In this document: positions 1 through 5,021 of the stretch, piece after piece
Numbering within the stretch: position 1 is the first letter of the stretch
Layout of the letters: every line of letters begins with the position of its first letter
Origin: Candidatus Altarchaeales archaeon
GTDB taxonomy: Archaea > Altiarchaeota > Altiarchaeia > IMC4 > QMZM01
DNA: 5,229 bases
Direction: 5' to 3'
Assembly (NCBI GenBank): GCA_003663175.1
Contig: QMZM01000068.1
Span: forward strand, 1-5,229
Notes under the pieces: model-generated
What the model saw: only the letters and a program-made list of their open reading frames with translations
Databases searched by the model: none
What the model was told of the DNA's origin: nothing
Translations under genes and position numbers: made by a program

Positions 1-483
1 ATTCTGTGTATCGGAGGGATATCGCATGCCCATTTAAGTCTTAAGAATTCTGATGTCGCAAAGAGATTGGCCATGTCTGCTAGGTCAACGATCTACGATA
101 ATATCAATTATAATATCGATTTTATAGGAAACATCAGAATAAGTGAGGAGTATGTCAATTCTGACTCGGTTGGTGCTGGCATAACCCTCTGGGCGGAAAC
201 AGAGAATTCAAGAATTGGCTCAAGTTCGATCGGAGAGAAGGGAAAGAGGGCGGAGACCGTTGGTAGAGAGGCGGGGGAATTTCTCTCAAATGAAATTAAA
301 TCGGATTCTGGAATAGATAGATTTATGGGTGATCAAATAGTCCCATACATTGCACTTGCAGGTGGAAGGGTCAGGGTTTCGAAGATTACAAAACACGCGG
401 AGACAAATATAGAAATAATTAAGAAATTTGGATTTGACATAAATTTAGAAGGAAATATCATTGAGAGTAAAGGATTCTGCTGA
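1..483 (+). CDS. rtcA: RNA 3'-terminal phosphate cyclase, C-terminal part (5' end outside window)
   Basis: RtcA converts RNA 3'-phosphate ends to 2',3'-cyclic phosphates through an enzyme-AMP (on histidine) and an RNA-adenylate intermediate. The frame is open from base 1, so the gene enters from the left; about 160 residues of a family protein usually near 340 are present. Family features seen: GGISHAHLSLKNSD at the start of the visible part, SVGAGITLWAETE in the middle (bases about 166-204), then the region MGDQIVPYIALAGG and KHAETN. By comparison with bacterial RtcA (CHLLTN), the histidine encoded at 394-396 should be the adenylated residue, and it is intact. An internal TTG at 67 or ATG at 73 is not a real start, because clear family sequence precedes them. 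The gene converges on tmk and its last 26 bases overlap the tmk 3' end. A T5 run at 489-493, just past the stop, could help termination, but it lies inside tmk. Identification is firm; the exact catalytic assignment is by recalled family motif. Confidence 0.93.
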   Translation: MLCIGGISHAHLSLKNSDVAKRLAMSARSTIYDNINYNIDFIGNIRISEEYVNSDSVGAGITLWAETENSRIGSSSIGEKGKRAETVGREAGEFLSNEIKSDSGIDRFMGDQIVPYIALAGGRVRVSKITKHAETNIEIIKKFGFDINLEGNIIESKGFC

Positions 484-1273
484 CCTCTCTTTTTATATCA
501 TCAAACACGAGTTCCTTTGACTTTGAGGCGTTTATCCTAACAACATTCTCATCCCTCTCAAATCTCAGATAATTTTCCCTCACTCTCGATAAAAATTTCT
601 CATAGTTCTTTTTATTTGCTTCGAGAGTGGTTGGTTTTTCAAATTTTTCAAATCTCAGATATTTTTTCTTTTCCCTCTCATATTCATCTTCGGCAAGTTC
701 AAATTTCTTATACAACTCCAATAATTCCCTTATCGCCTTCTTCTCCGCTATCTTCCCATAGAGCGCCCTCCTATTCCTTAAATAGTGTCTCCTCGCATTT
801 TCGTATTTTTTATACGCCTTTTCCACCATCTCTCTGAATTTCTTATCCTTCTCACGAATATTTGGAATCGCCATCTCTGGCTTTATGTCGAGTAAAATTG
901 TCAGGTCCGGTTTATTCCGAATTGCAAACGAATTTATGGTCTCTAAGAATTCCACATCAACCCCTTGAGCCGCCTGATAGGCAATTGTGGAATAGTAATA
1001 TCTCTCGGAGATTACGATCATTCCCCGACTTATCGCCGGTTTTATTTCATTGATTATGTGTTCGTATCTATCTGCGGTAAATAGAAGTGCCAATGCTCTT
1101 GGATCTAATTTATAATCACTCGATAGAATTTTCTTTATAAATTTCCCAATTTTATTGTTGCTTGGCTCTGCAGTTAAGAAAACACTATAACCCTCCTCGG
1201 TCAGAAAATTCCTCAATAAGTTTGCCTGGGTTGTCTTGCCACAGCCATCTATTCCCTCAAGAACGATGAACAT
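458..1273 (-). CDS. tmk: Thymidylate kinase (dTMP kinase) with a charged helical insertion
   Basis: Phosphorylates dTMP to dTDP with ATP, in the cytoplasm, for dTTP synthesis. Seen in the 271-residue protein: Walker A GIDGCGKT (7-14), EPSNNKIG (36-43), TADRYEH (66-72), the dTMP-site motif ERYYYSTIAYQ (90-100), PDLTILLDI (122-130), and the C-terminal FLSRVRENYLRF...RINASKS block (227-252). The P-loop lacks the arginine of the eukaryotic class, so basic LID residues are expected, as in bacterial-type enzymes. Usual family length is about 195-215. The excess is a Lys/Glu/Arg/Tyr-rich stretch at about residues 141-209, exactly where the LID should be, probably forming long helices or a coiled coil. 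The ATG directly abuts the pdxS stop (TGAATG on the coding strand) and has its own upstream AGGGGTG, so it is expressed with pdxS. The 3' end overlaps rtcA. The core motifs look active; the role of the insertion is unknown. Confidence 0.95.
   Translation of the reverse strand: MFIVLEGIDGCGKTTQANLLRNFLTEEGYSVFLTAEPSNNKIGKFIKKILSSDYKLDPRALALLFTADRYEHIINEIKPAISRGMIVISERYYYSTIAYQAAQGVDVEFLETINSFAIRNKPDLTILLDIKPEMAIPNIREKDKKFREMVEKAYKKYENARRHYLRNRRALYGKIAEKKAIRELLELYKKFELAEDEYEREKKKYLRFEKFEKPTTLEANKKNYEKFLSRVRENYLRFERDENVVRINASKSKELVFDDIKREVSRILYSQ
558..661. repeat. 14-base direct repeat 90 bases apart within tmk
   Basis: TCAAATCTCAGATA occurs at 558-571 and 648-661. The offset is exactly 30 codons, so both copies encode YLRFE in the same frame of tmk (residues 205-209 and 235-239), each ending a charged helix. 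Confidence 0.7.
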
Positions 1274-2161
1274 TCAAACACCCCTAATCTGCAACATTTC
1301 CTTCCTATCCAATTTTCTAATATCGATCCCCTTCATGGGTTCTGACAACCCCCTCGATACCCTGGCCAATATCTCGGGGTCATCGTAATGAGTTGTTGCC
1401 TCTACAATTGCCCTCGCCCTTCTTTCCGGGTCCTTAGACTTAAAGATTCCAGAACCAACAAATACTCCATCTGCTCCGAGTTGCATCATTAAAGCTGCGT
1501 CGGCGGGTGTTGCAATACCCCCGGCCGCAAAATTTACAACTGGCAATCTTCTCAATCTTCTCGTCTCTTTCAGCCAACATAACGGCACCTGAAGTTCCTT
1601 CGCCTCTCTATACAGTTCATCCTCAGACATATTCTCAACCCTTTTTATCTGAGAATTTATTAGGCGGAGATGTCTAACCGCTTCAACAACATTCCCGGTA
1701 CCTGCCTCACCCTTTGTTCTTATCATTGCGGCACCCTCCGAGATTCTTCTTAATGCCTCTCCGAGGTCACGGGCACCACAGACAAATGGAACCTTGAATC
1801 TCCTCTTATCAATATGATTTTCTTCATCCGCCGGTGTCAATACCTCGGACTCGTCAATCATATCAACTCCCAGGGCCTCGAGGATTTGTGCCTCAACAAA
1901 ATGTCCAATCCTCACCTTAGCCATCACTGGGATCGTGACCGCATCCATTATTTCCAGAATCTTTTCGGGGTCGGCCATTCTCGCGACACCGCCGACTTCT
2001 CTTATATCCGCCGGGACCCTTTCAAGAGCCATCACCGCAACCGCTCCGGCATCCTCCGCAATTCTTGCCTGCTCAGCATTTGTGACATCCATTATTACTC
2101 CCCCCTTAACCATCTTTGCGAAGCCCTTCTTCAATAAATCCGTTCCGACCTTTACCTCCAT
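1274..2161 (-). CDS. pdxS: Pyridoxal 5'-phosphate synthase, lyase/synthase subunit PdxS
   Basis: Builds PLP (vitamin B6) from ribose 5-phosphate, glyceraldehyde 3-phosphate and ammonia; the ammonia normally comes from the glutaminase PdxT. The sequence is a full-length, highly conserved TIM barrel: GGVIMDV near the N-terminus with the active-site Asp, ALERVPADIR, PVMAKVRIGH with the first substrate-binding lysine, VLTPADEENH, FVCGARDLGEALRR, the phosphate-binding RTKGEAGTGN with the second lysine, NFAAGGIATPADAALMMQLGADGVFVGSGIFKS split over the C-terminal half, and a usual C-terminal tail. The start is uncertain among TTG 2176, ATG 2167 and ATG 2161. I chose 2161 (295 residues) because it best matches the family N-terminus (MxxxxGTxxxKxGxA). 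No Shine-Dalgarno is evident before any of them. It is the first gene of a pdxS-tmk unit; pdxT is not in the window, so the glutaminase partner must be encoded elsewhere. Confidence 0.96.
   Translation of the reverse strand: MEVKVGTDLLKKGFAKMVKGGVIMDVTNAEQARIAEDAGAVAVMALERVPADIREVGGVARMADPEKILEIMDAVTIPVMAKVRIGHFVEAQILEALGVDMIDESEVLTPADEENHIDKRRFKVPFVCGARDLGEALRRISEGAAMIRTKGEAGTGNVVEAVRHLRLINSQIKRVENMSEDELYREAKELQVPLCWLKETRRLRRLPVVNFAAGGIATPADAALMMQLGADGVFVGSGIFKSKDPERRARAIVEATTHYDDPEILARVSRGLSEPMKGIDIRKLDRKEMLQIRGV
1279..1285 (-). promoter_or_regulatory. Shine-Dalgarno site of tmk inside the pdxS 3' end
   Basis: AGGGGTG on the minus strand, 5 bases before the tmk ATG, matches the archaeal 16S 3'-end complement (GGGGTG/GGTGA type). 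It lies within the last codons of pdxS, consistent with coupled translation of the two genes. Confidence 0.6.
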
Positions 2162-2245
2162 CTTCATCAATTTCAATTTTTAATATTTACAGCGTAAATA
2201 ATCCATACTCCATTAGGAATTTCAAGAAAATAAATCAAATGGAAT
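2162..2245. promoter_or_regulatory. Divergent promoter region of pdxS-tmk and mptE
   Basis: About 84 AT-rich bases separate the divergent starts. The minus strand has AT runs (GTAAATATTAAAAA, 2178-2191) centred about 25 bases from the ATG at 2161, a suitable place for an archaeal TATA box with a leaderless or very short-leader pdxS transcript. On the plus strand GTAAATAAT (2194-2202) could be the TATA box for mptE with a leader of about 20 bases. Neither gene shows a strong Shine-Dalgarno. Box assignments are by eye and tentative. Confidence 0.5.
2184..2200. promoter_or_regulatory. Perfect inverted repeat, candidate operator
   Basis: TATTTAC-AGC-GTAAATA: perfect 7-base arms around a 3-base spacer, lying within the presumed promoter elements of both pdxS and mptE. 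The size and spacing suit a dimeric winged-helix or HTH regulator. Because the arms are AT-rich and contain TATA-like sequence, it could instead reflect two back-to-back core promoter elements. Confidence 0.45.
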
Positions 2246-2977
2246 ATGAGCTATGAAAAGATTAAGAAGCTCCTAGGTCTTGATGAGGAGGGAGATTTAA
2301 AGGCGGCAGAAATCTTGAACGAAATTGTTGATAAGCCAGATACCGATTCGATAAAAGAGTTGATAAGGGGAGCATGTGTTATTGTATTTGGTGCCGGACC
2401 CTCCTTAGAGAAGGATATTGAGGAGATAAAAAGGAATAATCTCGCAAAGAAGTGCGTTGTTATTGCTGCCGATGGCGCATTGGTGGCATTGATGAAGAAC
2501 GGCATTCTCCCAGAGATACTCGTTACAGACTTGGATGGAGACTTGGAAAGGATAGAAAGGGCAAATAGATTGGGAGTAATTACAGTTGTGCATGCTCATT
2601 CCGATAATATCGAAATCTTAAAGAAATTTGTTCCGAGATTAAGGAGAGTTATAGGAACGACCCAGGTTGGAAAATTTTCTAAGTTGATGAATTTCGGCGG
2701 CTTTACGGATGGTGACAGGGCGGTTTATTTAGCAGATTATTTTCATGCGGAGATGATATTACTTGCCGGGATGGACTTCGGCGAGAAGATCGGAAAATAT
2801 TCCGGGAGATACGATGAGAAATTAAAGCCAAGAAAATTGAGAATTGGTAAGAAATTAATTGAGAATTTGGCAAAGAAATCGAACTCATTGATTTTGGATT
2901 TGACATCGGATGGTAAGGGCTTATATAATATTCCAAAAATATCTGTCAAGAATGCAAAGAAATTACTCATGGATTAA
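2246..2977 (+). CDS. mptE: 6-hydroxymethyl-7,8-dihydropterin pyrophosphokinase, archaeal MptE type
   Basis: Transfers pyrophosphate from ATP to 6-hydroxymethyl-7,8-dihydropterin, the step that activates the pterin for tetrahydromethanopterin or folate synthesis. It belongs to the archaeal family unrelated to bacterial FolK (COG1634, DUF115-like fold). Visible family motifs in the 243 residues: VFGAGPSLE (47-55), a nucleotide-binding-like glycine stretch; AADGA (74-78); VTDLDGD (93-99), acidic and probably metal-binding; HAHSDN (116-121), whose histidines and Asp are likely in the active site; GTTQ (137-140); GFTDGDRAV (152-160); and GMDFG (175-179). The first 40 residues are a helical N-terminal part. 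ATG 2246 gives the full family length; an ATG at 2239 is out of frame and stops after five codons. The gene diverges from pdxS, and its stop codon overlaps the stop of the convergent alkyltransferase gene. Whether the end product is methanopterin or folate cannot be told here. Confidence 0.9.
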   Translation: MSYEKIKKLLGLDEEGDLKAAEILNEIVDKPDTDSIKELIRGACVIVFGAGPSLEKDIEEIKRNNLAKKCVVIAADGALVALMKNGILPEILVTDLDGDLERIERANRLGVITVVHAHSDNIEILKKFVPRLRRVIGTTQVGKFSKLMNFGGFTDGDRAVYLADYFHAEMILLAGMDFGEKIGKYSGRYDEKLKPRKLRIGKKLIENLAKKSNSLILDLTSDGKGLYNIPKISVKNAKKLLMD

Positions 2978-3300
2978 TCTCTTAAAAAATCCGCCCTGAC
3001 GAGAATTCTATCAAAATCGACAATTCTATCATTCTCTATCCCGATTCCTTCACTCATAAGAAGTTCCTTCTTTCTATCGACACCGAGTACATAGCCTCCA
3101 ACCCTGCCATCGGAATAAACGACCCTATGACACGGAACCTCGATCAATCTGGGATTTCTCCTCAAAGCGAGACCAACAACTCTCGCCAGATTTTTATTTC
3201 CGAGGGCGATTGCAATTTCTTTATATGTTGTCACCCTTCCCCTTGGAATCCTTTCAACGATCGATAAAACCATATTGCTGAAATCCATTGTCAGAATCAT
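2974..3300 (-). CDS. ogt: Short O6-alkylguanine-DNA alkyltransferase (Ogt/MGMT catalytic domain only)
   Basis: Repairs O6-alkylguanine by irreversible transfer of the alkyl group to a cysteine. The 108-residue protein contains only the C-terminal DNA-binding and catalytic domain. Seen: IPRGRVTTYKEIA (18-30), with Tyr26 matching the nucleotide-flipping tyrosine; NLARVVGLALRRNP (37-50), with Arg40 in the arginine-finger position and Asn49 of the Asn hinge; PCHRVV (56-61) with nucleophile Cys57; and SDGRVGGY (63-70). The cysteine is present, so this is not a tryptophan-type alkyltransferase-like (ATL) protein, although its length is ATL-like. Usual Ogt proteins of about 150-180 residues have an extra N-terminal domain that is absent here. 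The start could be ATG 3300 or ATG 3288; neither has a clear Shine-Dalgarno. A TATA-like CTTTAAATA (minus strand, 3329-3337) would place transcription start a few bases before 3300. Its stop shares TTAA with mptE. Confidence 0.9.
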   Translation of the reverse strand: MILTMDFSNMVLSIVERIPRGRVTTYKEIAIALGNKNLARVVGLALRRNPRLIEVPCHRVVYSDGRVGGYVLGVDRKKELLMSEGIGIENDRIVDFDRILVRADFLRD

Positions 3301-3387
3301 AAGTATTTAAATAAGTAAAACATAAATGTATTTAAAGCAAAAAGATTAAATTTTAATTAACTCCAAATTTATTAATGGGTGTTTAGG
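3301..3387. promoter_or_regulatory. AT-rich divergent promoter region of ogt and the KaiC-like gene
   Basis: Strongly AT-rich intergenic stretch with two copies of GTATTTAAA (3303-3311 and 3328-3336), 25 bases apart, each containing the TATA-like palindrome TTTAAA. Read on the minus strand, the right copy could drive ogt with a leader of about 7 bases. Read on the plus strand, either copy could drive the KaiC-like gene with a 30- to 55-base leader carrying a Shine-Dalgarno site. Assignments are inferred from spacing only. Confidence 0.5.
3377..3381 (+). promoter_or_regulatory. Shine-Dalgarno site that sets the KaiC-like gene start
   Basis: GGGTG followed by 6 bases and then ATG at 3388. A possible upstream GTG start at 3379 lies inside this site, which favours the ATG. 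The motif resembles the tmk site in this window. Confidence 0.6.
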
Positions 3388-4095
3388 ATGGTCGAACTGA
3401 TCAAGACTGGCATTCCAGAACTGGATGAGATATTGAATGGTGGCATACCGAGGGGCAATTCCGTTCTCCTTGCTGGAAGTTGTGGAACTGGCAAGACCAT
3501 TCTCAGTGAGCAATTCCTATTTACCGGAGCGAGGGAGAATGACGAGGTTGGAATCTATATCTCACTATCGGAGCCGAGAGATAAGATACTCTCAAATTTG
3601 GAGCCATTCAAATTCTATGACTCCAGGTTGGTTGAGGAGGAGAAGATAAAGATTGTTGACATCACTCAAGATGCCAGATTAATAAATTTGGAGCCATTAA
3701 CTGTTAATGGAATAATAAGTATGATAGGCTCTATAATAAGGGATAGTGGCGCTCAAAGAGTTGTGATAGACTCATTAACTGCGATCTGCAATAGCCTTGG
3801 CAATGAAAGGAATATAAGGGAATTCATATTTGAACTTGGACTGCAACTCGGCTATCTTGACTGCACAACCATCTTTATCTCGGAGATTCAACCTATGAAA
3901 TTTCAATATTCTGTATATGGTGTTGAGGAGTTTATTGCGGATGGTGTAATTCTCTTAAGCGAATTTGAAGATAAGGGGGATCTCATAAGAACTCTGCAGG
4001 TTGTAAAGATGCGAGGTGTAAAGCACGCGAGAAACAAACATATTCTTGAGATTACCGAAGAGGGAGTGAAGTTGAAGCCAATGTTTGAGTTATAG
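3388..4095 (+). CDS. Single-domain KaiC-like RecA-superfamily ATPase
   Basis: Belongs to the archaeal KaiC-like family (COG0467), cytosolic ATPases related to cyanobacterial KaiC and RecA/RadA; most archaeal members have no assigned role, though some affect signalling or motility. The 235-residue protein has one KaiC domain. Seen: the typical start VELIKTGIPELDEILNGGIP (2-21), Walker A GSCGTGKT (30-37), ISLSEP (58-63) in the position of the catalytic-glutamate region, Walker B RVVIDS (124-129), FISEI (163-167), and the family C-terminal signature LQVVKMRGVKH (203-213). KaiC usually has a pair of glutamates after strand 3; here only Glu62 is obvious. There is no second KaiC domain and no transmembrane or receiver domain. 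ATG 3388 was chosen over GTG 3379 because of the preceding GGGTG and the family N-terminus. It stands alone between a divergent ogt and a convergent pair of genes, so context does not reveal its target. Confidence 0.88.
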   Translation: MVELIKTGIPELDEILNGGIPRGNSVLLAGSCGTGKTILSEQFLFTGARENDEVGIYISLSEPRDKILSNLEPFKFYDSRLVEEEKIKIVDITQDARLINLEPLTVNGIISMIGSIIRDSGAQRVVIDSLTAICNSLGNERNIREFIFELGLQLGYLDCTTIFISEIQPMKFQYSVYGVEEFIADGVILLSEFEDKGDLIRTLQVVKMRGVKHARNKHILEITEEGVKLKPMFEL

Positions 4096-4135
4096 GTTAT
4101 ATCTCTAAACATTATCATGAGCAGTAGATGTGGCA

Positions 4136-5020
4136 TCATATGAAATAATAGCCCCGTGCTCCATCCATCTTCATAAATTCCCTCATCTTCAGAATCTTCC
4201 TTGGATTTATGAGCACCTTCGTTGGCTCGTTTGTTATTCTCGTGCGAATTCCCCGATTTAAATTTTTTATTATTTCTTCACCTCTCGCCAATGCAATAAT
4301 AAAATTCTCAGAAACTGTTACTGTAAGTGCACCACTCTTTATGAGATTATCCACAAATTTTTTGTCACAGAATATGCGAGCATTTAATCTCATTGCAGTA
4401 TAAAGATTTCCCTTTAATGCCTCATCCCATATAATCTCCAATTCGTTCCGAATCGATTCCGTATCTCTAATCAAATTTTTCCGTTCAAGGAGGATTGCAT
4501 GTAATTTTTCCATTTCGCCCCTTCTCATAATTTCATGATTCTTGTTATCACAGAGAAAGAATCCCCCAAACATACTTGAGCAGAGCATATCAAATCTCAT
4601 CGCATACTTTGCACATATTCTCACCAGGTCGATTTTATTAACCACGCCACCATCTATCTCTATAAATTGTTCCATTAAATATTTATCTATCCTCAGGATG
4701 TTTACAGAGCCATTCTCGGCGGATATTGCCCCGGCGATTGCAATTGTTAGTGCAGAGCATATCGATTCGATGGGAAATTCGATACCCCGTAGCTCCGGTT
4801 TTACCCATACCTCAATTCCTCCATCATAACCAAGAAATTTCAGCACATTCTTTGAAATTCTCTTCAGTATTTCCCTATTCCTGGGATATTTAATTTGAAT
4901 TCTATCATTATTGAGGAGTCTTGCCCTCGCCCTTATCTTCATATCTATTGTGAATGAGCCGGCCCTGTCATCGAGATATACCATAGAACCCGTAAGGTGC
5001 GATATTGCTTCGCATTCCAT
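4136..5020 (-). CDS. Degenerate GHMP-kinase-fold protein related to archaeal shikimate kinase; probably not an active kinase
   Basis: 294 residues. The order of segments follows archaeal GHMP-type shikimate kinase (COG1685): an N-terminal segment ending GSFTIDMKIRARARL (21-35); IEVWVKPEL (69-77) before motif 2; FDMLCSSMFGGFFLCDN (143-159), matching the family pattern xxDDAxASxxGGxxxTDN; a WDEALKGNLYTAMRLNARIF helix region (198-217) matching the family EAxxGxxxxAxxLNGxLY; and GALTVTVSENFIIAL (230-244) where GAxxAGLSGTGPxxxAx is expected. The phosphate-binding motif 2 (GLxSSSA) is replaced by residues 80-90, IEFPIESICSA; motif 3 (SGTGP) is lost; and the second Asp of the DD pair is Met145, while Asp144 remains. 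About 20 extra residues follow the usual C-terminus. The reading frame is intact, so it is presumably a functional non-kinase or altered enzyme rather than a pseudogene. ATG 5020 lies one base after the stop of the surface-protein gene, with a weak AGGT overlapping that stop. The homology is by motif order recalled from the family, not by computed alignment. Confidence 0.65.
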   Translation of the reverse strand: MECEAISHLTGSMVYLDDRAGSFTIDMKIRARARLLNNDRIQIKYPRNREILKRISKNVLKFLGYDGGIEVWVKPELRGIEFPIESICSALTIAIAGAISAENGSVNILRIDKYLMEQFIEIDGGVVNKIDLVRICAKYAMRFDMLCSSMFGGFFLCDNKNHEIMRRGEMEKLHAILLERKNLIRDTESIRNELEIIWDEALKGNLYTAMRLNARIFCDKKFVDNLIKSGALTVTVSENFIIALARGEEIIKNLNRGIRTRITNEPTKVLINPRKILKMREFMKMDGARGYYFI

Positions 5021-5021
5021 T

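Noticed and set aside
616..1053. Plus-strand open frames at 616-837 and 862-1053.
   Set aside because: Both are antisense to tmk, have low-complexity Ser/Pro-rich translations and show no family motif.
1814..2183. Plus-strand open frames at 1814-2137 and 1935-2183.
   Set aside because: Shadows of the highly conserved pdxS on the other strand.
2239..2256. Five-codon open frame starting at ATG 2239 and overlapping the mptE start, as a possible regulatory leader peptide.
   Set aside because: It has no ribosome site or regulatory residue pattern, and such an overlap is easily due to chance in AT-rich sequence.
2251..2970. Minus-strand open frames opposite mptE.
   Set aside because: They are antisense to an unmistakable MptE sequence and have no motifs or start signals of their own.
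4096..4135. The 40-base gap between the convergent KaiC-like and shikimate-kinase-like genes as a terminator or small RNA.
   Set aside because: It has no convincing hairpin, no long T run on either strand, and no C/D box pair.
4209..4829. Plus-strand open frames opposite the shikimate-kinase-like gene.
   Set aside because: The minus-strand frame is full length, has archaeal GHMP-family segments and is coupled to its upstream gene; the plus-strand frames are short and fragmentary.
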